From: Acidaminococcus fermentans
Lineage (GTDB): Bacteria; Bacillota; Negativicutes; Acidaminococcales; Acidaminococcaceae
DNA: 64,000 bases
Assembly: GCF_009696675.1 (NCBI RefSeq)
Contig: NZ_VULN01000001.1
Location: forward strand, 1-64,000
Direction: 5' to 3'
Shown: positions 8,906 to 16,871 of the stretch, piece by piece
How positions within the stretch are numbered: the first letter of the stretch is position 1
How the letters are laid out: every line of letters starts with the position of its first letter
Program-made: the position numbers and the translations under genes
Notes under the pieces: generated by a model
Databases searched by the model: none
Seen by the model: the letters and a program-made list of their open reading frames with translations, nothing else
What the model was told of the DNA's origin: nothing

Positions 8906-9859
8906 TCAGGCAAAAAGGCTGGTGTCCAGATCCCACTGTTCCGTTTTTTTCCGTTTTTCCGTTTCCTGGGGAATCCACCGTTCCAGGTTCCACCGCCGGT
9001 CCCTGCCTTTGGCTTCCAGGTCCAGGGTCATGCCGGCGATCCGGCTGATGAGACGGTTGATGGTCCGGCTTTCTTCTTTTCCAATCCGGCCTTTTGCGTC
9101 CAGGAGTTTGGCCTGGAGTTCCGGCAGGGAGAAATTGCTGGTAAAAATTGTCTGCCGCCTGGCGGTATACCGGGCATCGATCAAGAGGAACAGCTGCTCC
9201 AGCCCCCATTCGGTGACTTTGGCGGTGCCCAGATCGTCCAGGATCAGGCAGGGGACTTCCTGGTACCGGTCCATCCGCTGGTTCCAGTCCCCGGTAATGT
9301 TCCGCCGCAGCTGGTTCAAAAGGCCGGCGGTGGTCATGAACCGGACAGCTTTTCCCTGGAGGATCTTTTCTTTGGCGTACAGGGCCGCCAGCATGGTCTT
9401 CCCCACCCCGGAAGGCCCATGGAGATAAAAGCCCCGGTTTTCCTGGGGATCTGCGGCCATTTTCCGGATGGTTTCAACTGCTTTCCGGTTCCCCTCGTCC
9501 ACCTGATATTCTGCAAAGGTGCTGGAACGGAACATTTCCGGCAGACCGGCCTGATCCAGCAGATGCTGTTTCCGCCATTCCCGCTTCTGGATGTTTTCAT
9601 AGGGACAGGGATGCATGGCTTCCCGGACGGTACCGGCGTAATAGACCACCAAAGGCATGTAGCCGGGAGTGGGCTGAATACATTTTTTTCCTCTGCACTG
9701 CCGGCACAGTTCCTGGGCCTTCAGGGCACGCTGGATGTGGATTTCTGAATAGAGGTACTTGGATTCGGGCAGCCGGATTTCCGGTCCTACCAGATTCTGC
9801 ACGGAGATGATTTTTCCTTCGGCGGGTTTGGCTTTGACGTGGTCTGTGTGTTTTTCCAT
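8906..9859 (-). CDS. DnaC/IstB-like AAA+ helicase-loader ATPase
   Basis: A 317-residue ATPase of the DnaC/DnaI/IstB group, which opens the replicative helicase ring for loading on DNA or serves phage replication. An N-terminal region contains C52, C55, C60 and C85 in a zinc-finger-like arrangement, as in helicase loaders. The AAA+ core has Walker A GPSGVGKT at 148-155 and Walker B CLILDDLG at about 204-211, followed by sensor-type residues (FTSNFS). The start at 9859 is preferred because AAAGGAG lies just upstream. A longer form from 9886 would place that site inside the gene. It is flanked by the replisome organizer-like and sigma-like genes. It could be a domesticated phage loader or the host's second loader. 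Confidence 0.8.
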   Translation of the reverse strand: MEKHTDHVKAKPAEGKIISVQNLVGPEIRLPESKYLYSEIHIQRALKAQELCRQCRGKKCIQPTPGYMPLVVYYAGTVREAMHPCPYENIQKREWRKQHLLDQAGLPEMFRSSTFAEYQVDEGNRKAVETIRKMAADPQENRGFYLHGPSGVGKTMLAALYAKEKILQGKAVRFMTTAGLLNQLRRNITGDWNQRMDRYQEVPCLILDDLGTAKVTEWGLEQLFLLIDARYTARRQTIFTSNFSLPELQAKLLDAKGRIGKEESRTINRLISRIAGMTLDLEAKGRDRRWNLERWIPQETEKRKKTEQWDLDTSLFA

Positions 9860-10025
9860 GATAAGGCTCCTTTCTTCCATGTCCACGGACAGAGGATTGA
9901 AAGGTCAAAGTCCGGCTTTGACTTTTCTTTTTCATACTTTTTCTTGTTATTTTACTCTATTCTTCTTAGTCTTATTCGGTGGACAGCTGGTATACCAAAT
10001 GGCCGCCAGCTGTTTTTTCACCCTC

Positions 10026-10538
10026 TCACACCTCTTCCACCCAGCTGCAATGGGGCCGGGCGAAGGATTCCTCCTCTCTTTCCCGGTCTGCCAGGGGCCA
10101 GCCTTCTGACAGGCTGCTGACAGCCGGACGTCGGGGCAACGGTCCGTCCTCCGTCCTGCCAACCGCAGGGCAAGGGGCAGCTGGAAGATTACACTCGCTG
10201 TTGAGAATATAGATTTTCTCCTTTGTCAGTGTAACCAACCTCTTTTCAGGAAGGACGCTTTCGTGGTGCCGATCAGGGCGGATGTAGTTGTGCTGGAACC
10301 AGTGTTTCACCAGTACCACCCCGGAAGCGAACCGGATCAGGTAGCCTTTTTCTTCCAGCACCTCCAGATATTCTTTCCGGGAATCCACCATCCGCACCAG
10401 GGTCAGTGGGTTGGAAATGAATCCATCGTCGTCGGCTTCCAGCATCAGCTGATAATACAGCAGCTGGATAGCGTTGTTCATGGCCAGGAATATGTCACTC
10501 ATGACAATCTGGCGTTTGATCATACGGCGTTCAGCCAT
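10026..10538 (-). CDS. Phage-type replisome organizer-like protein
   Basis: This encodes 170 residues. The first 110 match, from memory, the N-terminal winged-helix domain of phage replisome organizers and DnaD-like proteins: an AERRMIKRQIVMSDIFLAM opening, a central LEADDDGFISNP segment, and FASGVVLVKHWFQHNYIR near the end. Such proteins bind the phage origin and recruit the helicase loader. That fits the DnaC-like gene immediately downstream. The C-terminal 60 residues are proline-rich and look unstructured. The usual C-terminal DnaD helix bundle is absent, so the protein is shorter than family members. The start at 10538 has AAAGGAG upstream. Confidence 0.65.
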   Translation of the reverse strand: MAERRMIKRQIVMSDIFLAMNNAIQLLYYQLMLEADDDGFISNPLTLVRMVDSRKEYLEVLEEKGYLIRFASGVVLVKHWFQHNYIRPDRHHESVLPEKRLVTLTKEKIYILNSECNLPAAPCPAVGRTEDGPLPRRPAVSSLSEGWPLADREREEESFARPHCSWVEEV

Positions 10539-10643
10539 ATTTTCCCATCTCCTTTTCTTTCGAAAAATTCTGTCTATATGAAATGCCAGGCATCCCATAG
10601 GGCCCCTGGCGGAGGACAGCCATCAGGACTGGTTCCTGCCTGT

Positions 10644-10880
10644 TCAATCGGTCTCCTGGTCTTCTGGCTGGAAGGTAAGGATCTCTTCGATCCGCAGATC
10701 GGTCACCTGGCTGATTACCTCCAGGGTCCTGAGGGAGGGCACATAGTTGGGGTTCCGCTCCTTCCCGATTTTTTTCATCCGGCTCAGGGTACGGATGGAA
10801 ATCCCGCTGATATGGGAAAATTCTTTCATGGTCAGATCATTGTTTTCCATCCAGGTGAACAGTAAGCGGCATTGCGCCAT
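10644..10880 (-). CDS. XRE-family transcriptional regulator
   Basis: A 78-residue Cro/CI-type helix-turn-helix protein: helices around MENNDLTMKEFSHISGISI and RTLSRMKKIGKERNP, ending in LEVISQVTDLRIEEILTF. The domain fills the whole protein, so it is a minimal repressor. The start at 10880 is selected because AAGGAG stands nine bases upstream; two ATG codons in between are too close to that site. It is the first gene of the cassette and has its own promoter with an adjoining palindrome. It probably represses itself and the replication genes behind it, though the about 100-base gaps allow other promoters. Confidence 0.8.
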   Translation of the reverse strand: MAQCRLLFTWMENNDLTMKEFSHISGISIRTLSRMKKIGKERNPNYVPSLRTLEVISQVTDLRIEEILTFQPEDQETD

Positions 10881-10900
10881 GGGCATCATCTCCTTCTTTG

Positions 10901-10972
10901 ATAAGTTTTTACTTATGTATACTATTATACAATGTAAATATTTTCTGTAAACACAAAGGACACAAGTGTCCT
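10901..10972 (-). promoter_or_regulatory. Promoter and operator candidates of the XRE gene
   Basis: On the minus strand, TTTACA (10,946-10,951) and TATAAT (10,924-10,929) are separated by 16 bases. Immediately upstream is the inverted repeat AGGACAC-AA-GTGTCCT (10,957-10,972). In the leader is a second one, ATAAGT-TTTT-ACTTAT (10,901-10,916). Either could be the repressor's own site. Confidence 0.6.
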
Positions 10973-11045
10973 GTAAAGGAGAACCGGGCGGCACGGCTCC
11001 GCCGGCCGGGGGCCGATGGAGGCCAGATGGGACGCGTTTGCAGGT

Positions 11046-11073
11046 TCATCGTTTGTCGTTCATCGTGAGTCGT
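11046..11073. repeat. Degenerate heptamer array
   Basis: 7-bp units TCATCGT, TTGTCGT, TCATCGT, GAGTCGT, directly left of inverted-repeat element B copy 1. Confidence 0.6.
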
Positions 11074-11122
11074 TATGGAAGGAACCCGTACCCGGGTTCC
11101 TTTGAATAAGGACGCAGCTGAC

Positions 11123-11385
11123 GCTGCTAACCCACCACCAGCCTGTCGGCCGGTCCCCCGCCCTTGAAAAGGGCGGATATACGCTCGGAGCTCCGCCCCA
11201 TGGCTTTACGGTGGGTGCCATGACGTAAACCCGCGTGCCCACTATCCTCCTCGTCGGGGTGGAATCATCGCCCGGGGCTCCGCCCCATTGCTTTTGTGAC
11301 ACGCGAGCTGTGCCCTAGTGTCACTATCCGCCCTTTTCAAGGGCGGGGGACCGTTGCGCTTGCGCAATGGTGGTGGGTTAGCAGC
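11123..11385. mobile_element. Inverted-repeat element, family B copy 1
   Basis: Inverted arms of nearly 60 bp bound this element. The left arm runs from GCTGCTAACCCACCACC to GGGCGGATA (11,123-11,179); the right arm is the reverse (11,325-11,385). Further short palindromes fill the centre. It is bordered by a GGAACCCG/CGGGTTCC hairpin on the left and a CGCAGCC/GGGCTGCG pair. No protein is encoded. The gene-free stretch 10,973-11,535 contains this element, its flanking hairpins and a heptamer array, and nothing else that I can see. Confidence 0.6.
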
Positions 11386-11535
11386 CCCCAAGGGCTGCGT
11401 TTCCCTTCAAAAGCATCTGCCCGCGGCAGATGGTCTCCTTCTACGTGAGACGGAAAAGCGTCCCTGCCCCTTTTCCCAATTTCCTCCGAAAAAATCCTCC
11501 CTACCGTCTCTTATACAGTGTAAGGAGGCGGTGAC

Positions 11536-12087
11536 ATGGAAGCAATCAAACGGCAGGAGGTTCTGGAACTGGCCCGCAGGGCCCGTGGGCACATCCGGAA
11601 AATTTACCTGCACTGGACGGCTGGAACCTATGACCAGCTGTTCCCGGACTATCACCTTCTGGTCCGGGGGGACGGGAGCCTGGTAACCAGTACCCGGGAC
11701 TGGACCCGGATCCTCCCCCATACCTGGAACCGGAATACCGGTGCCCTGGGCATTGCCCTGTGCTGTGCCAAAGATGCCATGCTCTACGCAGACGGCACCT
11801 TCGACCTGGGGGATTATCCCCCCACTCCCCTGCAGGTGGAAAGCACTTCCATCCTGCTGGCCACCCTGTCAGATGTCTGGAAACTCCCTCTGGAGCCTGC
11901 CCAGATCATGACCCATGCAGAGGCTGCCGACCTGGACGGTTACGGGCCAAGCATGGCCGGGACGCCCGCTTTTGAACGGTGGGATCTGTGGAAGCTGAAA
12001 GACTATGATGGAGTATGGCGCAGCGGCGGGGCGGTGCTCAGGGGCAAAGGACTGTATTATCAGTGGGTGAAGCGGAAAAAGCCGTGA
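11536..12087 (+). CDS. N-acetylmuramoyl-L-alanine amidase (amidase_2/PGRP-like)
   Basis: A 183-residue zinc amidase of the T7-lysozyme/PGRP fold, which would cut the bond between muramic acid and the stem peptide of peptidoglycan. Likely zinc ligands are H26 (IYLHWTAG) and H127 (QIMTHAEAAD), with D150 (RWDLWKL) as the third. H62 in HTWNRNTGALGIAL sits in the conserved substrate-side motif. No signal peptide is present, so it either acts like a phage endolysin or leaves by another route. The start has GGAGG eight bases upstream. It lies between two family-B inverted-repeat elements and just before three tiny genes (DUF1659, DUF2922, YvrJ). Confidence 0.8.
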   Translation: MEAIKRQEVLELARRARGHIRKIYLHWTAGTYDQLFPDYHLLVRGDGSLVTSTRDWTRILPHTWNRNTGALGIALCCAKDAMLYADGTFDLGDYPPTPLQVESTSILLATLSDVWKLPLEPAQIMTHAEAADLDGYGPSMAGTPAFERWDLWKLKDYDGVWRSGGAVLRGKGLYYQWVKRKKP

Positions 12088-12161
12088 GTCTTTTTCCGGT
12101 CCGCGGGCAGCGGCTGTTGTCACGTCTCAGTAGGAGGCCAGATGCTGGCGCATCTGCAGGT

Positions 12162-12189
12162 TCATCATTTGTCGTTCATCGTGAATTGT
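12162..12189. repeat. Degenerate heptamer array
   Basis: 7-bp units TCATCAT, TTGTCGT, TCATCGT, GAATTGT. It is nearly the same array, in the same position relative to element B, as at 11,046. Confidence 0.6.
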
Positions 12190-12238
12190 TATGGAAGGAA
12201 CCCGTGCCCAGGTTCCTTTGAAAGAAGACGCAGCTAAC

Positions 12239-12451
12239 GCTGCTAACCCACCACCAGCCTGTCGGCTGGTCCCCCGCCCTTGCAAAGGGCGGATAGTGGG
12301 TACGCGGACTTACGCCCTGGCACCCACGTAAAGCAATGGACCATCAGACCGCACACCTATATCAAGCAATGGGGCAAAGCCCCGAGCGTATATCCGCCCT
12401 TTACAAGGGCGGGGGACCGTTGCGCTTGCGCAATGGTGGTGGGTTAGCAGC
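12239..12451. mobile_element. Inverted-repeat element, family B copy 2
   Basis: A second copy of the element at 11,123. The arms match almost base for base (12,239-12,295 and 12,391-12,451), but the centre is shorter and different. Its flanking hairpins and the CATCTGCC/GGCAGATG palindrome to the right are also shared. The gene-free stretch 12,088-12,600 consists of this element, a heptamer array and hairpins. Confidence 0.6.
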
Positions 12452-12600
12452 CCCCTGGGCTGCGTTTCCCTTCAAAAGCATCTGCCCCCGGCAGATGGTC
12501 TCCTTCTGCGTGGGACAGAAGCGGCCCTGCCCCTTTTCGCCCCCGCCCCCTTACACCCTGTGATGCAACCCGATTCTGACAATCCAAAGGAGGAATGAAA

Positions 12601-12828
12601 ATGGCAATCCAAAAGAACCTCACCGCAGTGACCCTGCAGCTGGAAATCAGCAACGGGGTGGACAAAAATGACCAGCCCAAATTCAAGAACATCAGCTACG
12701 AAAAGCTGTCCACCGATGCCACCCCGGAAAAACTGGCGGAAGTGGGCAAGGAATTCGGCGGGCTGATGGCAGAAGCTCCCAAGGGGATGTACATCGTGGA
12801 ACGGCATACCCTGGAAGAAGTGGCGTAA
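12601..12828 (+). CDS. DUF1659 family protein
   Basis: A 75-residue soluble protein that matches my recollection of the DUF1659 family: short proteins of unknown function opening with a beta strand (VTLQLEISNGVDKNDQPKFK), then a helical middle and an acidic end. No catalytic motif or membrane segment is visible. The ATG at 12601 is chosen over one two codons earlier because AAAGGAGG would be too close to the latter. The DUF2922 gene starts 15 bases after its stop and YvrJ follows. This trio is a recurrent neighbourhood in Firmicutes, to my knowledge without an assigned function. Confidence 0.75.
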   Translation: MAIQKNLTAVTLQLEISNGVDKNDQPKFKNISYEKLSTDATPEKLAEVGKEFGGLMAEAPKGMYIVERHTLEEVA

Positions 12829-12843
12829 AGGAGGTAGTGCACA

Positions 12844-13089
12844 ATGGCAGATTCCAGAAAACTGGACCTGATTTTCAAGGACAGCGAAAAAGCGACCAAA
12901 AACATCCGCATCGTGAACCCCCGCTCTGACGTAGACCGGGAAATGGTGCTGCCGGTGATGAACAAAGTGGTGGAAAGCAAAGTCTTCCTCACCAAGAACG
13001 GCATTCCTGTGGAAACCATCCAGGGGGCCAAAGTGACCGACGTCAAGGATCTGCTCTCTGACGGAACTGACGAAGTCACCGAGGGCTAA
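12844..13089 (+). CDS. DUF2922 family protein
   Basis: An 81-residue protein with the DUF2922 pattern: KLDLIFKDSEKATKNIRI, then VMNKVVESKVFLTKNGIPV and VTDVKDLLSDG. No signal peptide, membrane segment or enzyme motif is visible. AAAGGAGG stands eight bases before the start. It sits between DUF1659 and YvrJ with almost no gap, so all three are probably translated from one message and may form one small complex. The family has no known function that I can name. Confidence 0.75.
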   Translation: MADSRKLDLIFKDSEKATKNIRIVNPRSDVDREMVLPVMNKVVESKVFLTKNGIPVETIQGAKVTDVKDLLSDGTDEVTEG

Positions 13090-13092
13090 CCC

Positions 13093-13242
13093 ATGGAGGA
13101 TCTGTCCCTGCTGGCCGGCCAGGCTGCCCAGTACGGATTCCCCATGGTCATTTCCTGGTACCTGCTGGTACGCATGGAAGAGAAACTGGAGAACCTGACC
13201 CAGAGCATCGAACGGCTGCGCATGGCAGTGAAAATGGAATAG
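13093..13242 (+). CDS. YvrJ family small membrane protein
   Basis: A 49-residue protein: a short N-terminus, one membrane segment (FPMVISWYLLVRM, about residues 16-28), then an amphipathic helix beginning EEKLENLTQSIERL. This is the pattern of the YvrJ family, tiny single-pass membrane proteins of unknown function. The B. subtilis member lies beside the YvrI sigma factor system. The start ATG is at 13093, three bases after the DUF2922 stop; the upstream GAGGG is weak and suggests coupled translation. The protein is easily missed because of its size. A hairpin terminator follows four bases later. Confidence 0.8.
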   Translation: MEDLSLLAGQAAQYGFPMVISWYLLVRMEEKLENLTQSIERLRMAVKME

Positions 13243-13243
13243 A

Positions 13244-13281
13244 GAAGGGGCTGTTGCATATGCAACAGCCCCTTCTCTATT
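13244..13281 (+). terminator. Terminator of the DUF1659-DUF2922-YvrJ unit
   Basis: A perfect stem AGAAGGGGCTGTTGC/GCAACAGCCCCTTCT starts just after the YvrJ stop. The T run is poor, but the stem is long. Confidence 0.65.
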
Positions 13282-13309
13282 GTCAGTGGTCAATGGTCAA
13301 TTGCCAATG
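13282..13309. repeat. Degenerate heptamer array
   Basis: 7-bp units GTCAGTG, GTCAATG, GTCAATT, GCCAATG. Confidence 0.6.
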
Positions 13310-13313
13310 GAAA

Positions 13314-13346
13314 GGACCCGCCTCCGAAAAAGGCGGGTCCTTTTTT
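13314..13346 (+). terminator. Terminator-like hairpin
   Basis: The stem AAAGGACCCGCC/GGCGGGTCCTTT ends in six T on the plus strand. It stands between the heptamer array and repeat element A copy 2. Confidence 0.6.
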
Positions 13347-13358
13347 AATGGAAGAAAA

Positions 13359-13533
13359 CCGGCGGCCGGGATGGGCTCCCCTGCGGGGAGCCCCTACCAC
13401 GTTAGGATCAGAGAGACACAAAAAATCCCAGAAACGAAATTGTCGAAGATTCCGTTTCTGGGACCGTTGTATCCAACTTCCGACCACAACGCCGTAGGGG
13501 CGAGCCGCAGGCCCGCCCTTCCGTGGCCGCCGG
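13359..13533. mobile_element. Inverted-repeat element, family A copy 2
   Basis: The layout is the same as copy 1 at 981. Outer arms are CCGGCGGCCGGG...GGCCGCCGG. An internal hairpin has perfect arms CCCAGAAACG/CGTTTCTGGG; the corresponding arms of copy 1 differ in sequence but still pair. The GGAACCCGCC hairpin follows at 13,549. The gene-free stretch 13,243-13,629 holds only hairpins, a heptamer array and this element. Confidence 0.6.
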
Positions 13534-13629
13534 TTTTCGTATATTCCCAGGAACCCGCCCGGCGGGTTCCTTCCATCGGCGTAAGACGTGAGACGGGGAT
13601 GTTGCCCATGCAACATCCCCGTCTGCTCC

Positions 13630-14223
13630 CTACGGCCGATACACCGCCTTCACCCCGGTGATCAGGTCTTTGTTCTCTTTCTTTTCCGGTTCTTTGGTGA
13701 GGCTTTCTTTCATGTCCAGGGTCTGTTCTTTGCCGCCTTTCTGGAAAGTGCCGGTCCACAGGGCATCGCTGTCCTGGTACAGGGTGGCTTCCACCACCAG
13801 TTTGTAGGTGCCGTCAGGGACGGATTTGCCGTTGTCATCTTTTCCGTCCCAACCGGCGGTCACTTTGCCGGATTGGGGGGTGGCTTTGGTAAAGGCATCC
13901 ACTTTGGCCTTGTCCAACTGGGCCAGGCCGGATTTTTTCACCCACTGGGGCAGGGCCTGCTTCTTGTACCCTTTTTGGGTGGTATACCGGGTGGCGAACA
14001 GAGTCCGGACCAGTTTCCCGTCCTTGTCCTCAATCCAGGCGGCCATCTGGCTGGTGCCCTTGCCTTCTTTTTTATTGAAGGTATATTCCAAGGTCAGAGG
14101 CCCTTTGGCTTCGGTCTGGGCCGGGGCTGCCGGGGCCGGGGCCTTTTTCTCGCTGCCGCAGCCGGTCAAAAGGCCCACAGCCACAAGGCCGGACAAAAAC
14201 AATCCCATCAGGTTACGTTTCAT
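13630..14223 (-). CDS. DUF2271-like lipoprotein
   Basis: A 197-residue lipoprotein. The signal peptide ends in the lipobox LLTGC with C22 as the lipidation site, followed by a short proline/alanine linker. The body matches my memory of DUF2271: a strand region with MAAWIEDKDGKLVRTLFATR, a middle with LPQWVKKSG and VDAFTKATPQSG, and a final Ig-like FlgD motif (WDGKDDNGKSVPDGTYKL). Members are often found with periplasmic flavoprotein or iron-transport genes, but none is next to it here. The start at 14223 has GGAGGG upstream. It is probably transcribed alone; trpS starts more than 1 kb upstream and ends 122 bases before it. Confidence 0.75.
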   Translation of the reverse strand: MKRNLMGLFLSGLVAVGLLTGCGSEKKAPAPAAPAQTEAKGPLTLEYTFNKKEGKGTSQMAAWIEDKDGKLVRTLFATRYTTQKGYKKQALPQWVKKSGLAQLDKAKVDAFTKATPQSGKVTAGWDGKDDNGKSVPDGTYKLVVEATLYQDSDALWTGTFQKGGKEQTLDMKESLTKEPEKKENKDLITGVKAVYRP

Positions 14224-14345
14224 GGTGTTTTCCCTCCTTTTGAAGAAAGCCGCCGGTCTTCCGGAAGCCTTGGTTCGCTCCTACGGATATTTGCCAATCG
14301 GACGGCAAGTCCGGGTACCCTCCGGGAGGCCGGGAAGGGCACTGC

Positions 14346-15407
14346 TTACTTCAGCAGATTGTCATCCTGGAAGTAGTTGATTTTCATGGCGGCGCGGACT
14401 TCGGACAGGGTCTGGGCGGCTTTGGCCTCAGCCCGGGCAGTGCCTGCCTTCAGGATGTCCACCACTTCCGGCTTCCGGGCTTCCCAGTACTCCCGGCGTT
14501 CCCGGATGGGCTTCAGTACGGACTGGAGCACTTCGTTCAGGAACCGTTTGATCTTCATGTCTCCCAGGCCGCCCCGCTGGTAATGGGCTTTCAGCTCATC
14601 CAGGTTGGCGTAATCGGGCAGGAAGGCGGCAAAATGTTCCGGTTTGCTGAAGGCGTCCAAATAGGTGAACACCGGGTTCCCTTCCACATGGCCGGGATCG
14701 CTGACCTGGATGTGGGTGGGGTCGGTGTACATGCTCATGACCTTCTTCTTGATGGTGTCCGCATCGTCGGACAGGTAGATGCAGTTGCCCAGGGATTTGG
14801 ACATCTTGGCTTTCCCGTCCAGCCCGGGCAGCCGCAGGCAGGCCTTGTTGGAAGGCAGCACAATATCCGGTTCCGTCAGGGTTTCCCCGTAGACGCTGTT
14901 GAACTTGTGGACGATTTCCCGGCACTGTTCCAGCATGGGTTTCTGGTCTTCCCCAACGGGCACGTGAGTGGCATGGAAGGCAGTGATGTCCGCCGCCTGG
15001 CTTACTGGGTAGCAGAAAAAGCCCAGAGGCACGCTGGCTTCGAAGTTCTTCTGCTGGATTTCCGCCTTCACAGTCGGGTTCCGCTGGACCCGGGCCACGG
15101 TCACCAGGTCCATATAATAGGTAGTCAGTTCAAACAGTTCCGGGATCAGGCTCTGGATGAAGATGGTGGCCTTCTCCGGATCGATGCCCACTCCCAGGTA
15201 GTCCAGAGCCACCTGGAGCACGTTCTGCCGGACTTTTTCCGGGTTTTCCGCATTGTCAGTCAGGGCCTGGGCATCGGCGATCATAAAGTAGATTTCATCG
15301 AATTTGCCGCTGTTCTGGAGCAGCACCCGTTCCTGAAGAGAGCCTACAAAATGGCCCACATGGAGATGACCGGTGGGACGGTCCCCGGTCAGGATGATTT
15401 TCGTCAT
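14346..15407 (-). CDS. trpS: Tryptophanyl-tRNA synthetase
   Basis: A 353-residue class I synthetase that charges tRNA-Trp. The HIGH-type motif is TGHLHVGH (residues 12-19), and the KMSKS loop is AKMSKS near residue 203, followed by the helical anticodon-binding domain. It belongs to the subtype with PTGHLHVGH rather than PTG.LHLGN. The start has GAGGAA upstream. A promoter lies 60 bases upstream, and the leader is too short for a T-box, so tRNA-dependent control is not indicated here. Confidence 0.93.
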   Translation of the reverse strand: MTKIILTGDRPTGHLHVGHFVGSLQERVLLQNSGKFDEIYFMIADAQALTDNAENPEKVRQNVLQVALDYLGVGIDPEKATIFIQSLIPELFELTTYYMDLVTVARVQRNPTVKAEIQQKNFEASVPLGFFCYPVSQAADITAFHATHVPVGEDQKPMLEQCREIVHKFNSVYGETLTEPDIVLPSNKACLRLPGLDGKAKMSKSLGNCIYLSDDADTIKKKVMSMYTDPTHIQVSDPGHVEGNPVFTYLDAFSKPEHFAAFLPDYANLDELKAHYQRGGLGDMKIKRFLNEVLQSVLKPIRERREYWEARKPEVVDILKAGTARAEAKAAQTLSEVRAAMKINYFQDDNLLK

Positions 15408-15467
15408 AATGATTCCTCGCCTTCTGCTGTGATCAAAAGCTGCGCTTTTTTTTGAATACTATGTATA

Positions 15468-15496
15468 ACTATACTATGAATGGCGCTTTTCTTCAA
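15468..15496 (-). promoter_or_regulatory. trpS promoter
   Basis: On the minus strand, TTGAAG (15,491-15,496) and TATAGT (15,468-15,473) are 17 bases apart, about 60 bases before the start codon. Confidence 0.6.
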
Positions 15497-15528
15497 GGCC
15501 CCGGCTTCAGTCCACCCCGAAAAAACAC

Positions 15529-15557
15529 TTGTGTTTTGATTGTGAATTCATTATACT
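15529..15557 (+). promoter_or_regulatory. sstT promoter
   Basis: TTGTGT (15,529-15,534), a 17-base spacer and TATACT (15,552-15,557). It stands back to back with the trpS promoter. Confidence 0.55.
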
Positions 15558-15608
15558 TATGTACGGTGATTTGTCATTATTTTCTAAAACCTAGAAAGGA
15601 AGTCAACT

Positions 15609-16871
15609 ATGAACTCTACAATCCGTAAACTTCGTAAAATCCCATTGATCAACCAGATTGCCGTAGGCCTTGTGATCGGCATCCTGATTGCTGTGTTCCT
15701 CCCTGGCGCCGTGCCGGTGGTGGGCATCTTCGGCGACCTGTTCGTCCGTGCCCTCAAAGGGGTGGCTCCCCTGCTGGTCTTCATCCTGGTGATGAACGCC
15801 ATGGTCCAGCGGAAAGAAGGGGGCGAAACCCAGATGAAACCCATCATCACCCTGTATGTGATCGGCACTTTCGCCGCTTCCATCGTCGGGGTGACCCTGT
15901 CCTTCCTATTCCCCCAGACCCTGATGCTCCAGCTGGGGAATTCCAAGGTGAATCCCCCCAGCGGCATTGCGGAAGTGGTCCACAACCTGGTGCTGAACAT
16001 CGTGGACAATCCTCTGAACGCCATCCTGAACGCCAACTACATCGGCATCCTGGCCTGGGCAGTGATCATCGGCCTGGCCCTCCACAAGGCTGCCAGCCCG
16101 GAAACCAAGCATGTGCTGGAAGACCTGTCCGCCGGCATCACCAAAGTGGTCACCTGGGTGATCCATTTCGCTCCGTTGGGGATCATGGGCCTGGTGACCC
16201 AGTCCATCAGCGCCAGCGGCCTGTCCGCCCTGATTTCCTACTTCAGCCTGCTGGGGGTGCTGCTGGGGTCCTATTTCCTGGTGGCCCTGGTGATGAACCC
16301 CATCATCGTGTACCTGAACGTCCGCAAGAACCCCTACCCCCTGGTCTGGGCCACCCTGAAGGAAAGCGGCATCTACGCCTTCTTCACCCGTTCTTCTGCC
16401 GCCAACATCCCGGTGAACCTGACCCTGTGCAAACGGCTGGGGCTGAACCCGGATACCTACACCATTTCCATTCCCCTGGGAGCCACCATCAACATGGCCG
16501 GGGCTTCCATCACCATTTCCGTGCTGAGCCTGGCAGCCGCCCATACCCTGGGAGTGGCCGTGGATCTGCCCACCGCCCTGCTCCTGTGCATCGTGTCCAC
16601 CGTGGGGGCCTGCGGAGCATCCGGTGTGGCCGGTGGTTCCCTGCTGCTGATCCCCGTGGCCTGTGCCTCCTTTGGGATCAGCAATGACATCGCCATGCAG
16701 GTGGTGGGGGTTGGCTTCATCATCAGCATCATCGAAGACGCCTGCGAAACCGCTCTCAACAGCAGCAGCGACGTACTGTTCACCGCCACCGCCGAATACG
16801 CCAGAAGGGCCCGGATGGGGACTCTCAAGGCGGAGGATATGGTGCCGAAAGAGATTGAAGAGGAAGAATAA
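15609..16871 (+). CDS. sstT: Serine/threonine:Na+ symporter SstT
   Basis: A 420-residue membrane protein of the dicarboxylate/amino acid:cation symporter family (DAACS), most like SstT. That transporter brings serine and threonine in with sodium. The N-terminus (LIPINQIAVGLVIGI-like) and the long run of hydrophobic segments are typical. In the C-terminal half, SSAANIPVNLTLCKRLG and TINMAGASITISVLSLAA are the re-entrant-loop and substrate-binding regions. The start has AAAGGAAG upstream. It has its own promoter and a terminator. Glutamate or aspartate transport is the less likely alternative, since the SSAANIPVN motif is characteristic of SstT. Confidence 0.88.
   Translation: MNSTIRKLRKIPLINQIAVGLVIGILIAVFLPGAVPVVGIFGDLFVRALKGVAPLLVFILVMNAMVQRKEGGETQMKPIITLYVIGTFAASIVGVTLSFLFPQTLMLQLGNSKVNPPSGIAEVVHNLVLNIVDNPLNAILNANYIGILAWAVIIGLALHKAASPETKHVLEDLSAGITKVVTWVIHFAPLGIMGLVTQSISASGLSALISYFSLLGVLLGSYFLVALVMNPIIVYLNVRKNPYPLVWATLKESGIYAFFTRSSAANIPVNLTLCKRLGLNPDTYTISIPLGATINMAGASITISVLSLAAAHTLGVAVDLPTALLLCIVSTVGACGASGVAGGSLLLIPVACASFGISNDIAMQVVGVGFIISIIEDACETALNSSSDVLFTATAEYARRARMGTLKAEDMVPKEIEEEE

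Noticed and set aside
8358-13242. A complete prophage
   Set aside because: Replication-type genes and an amidase are present, but there is no integrase, terminase, portal, capsid or tail gene and no attachment repeat.
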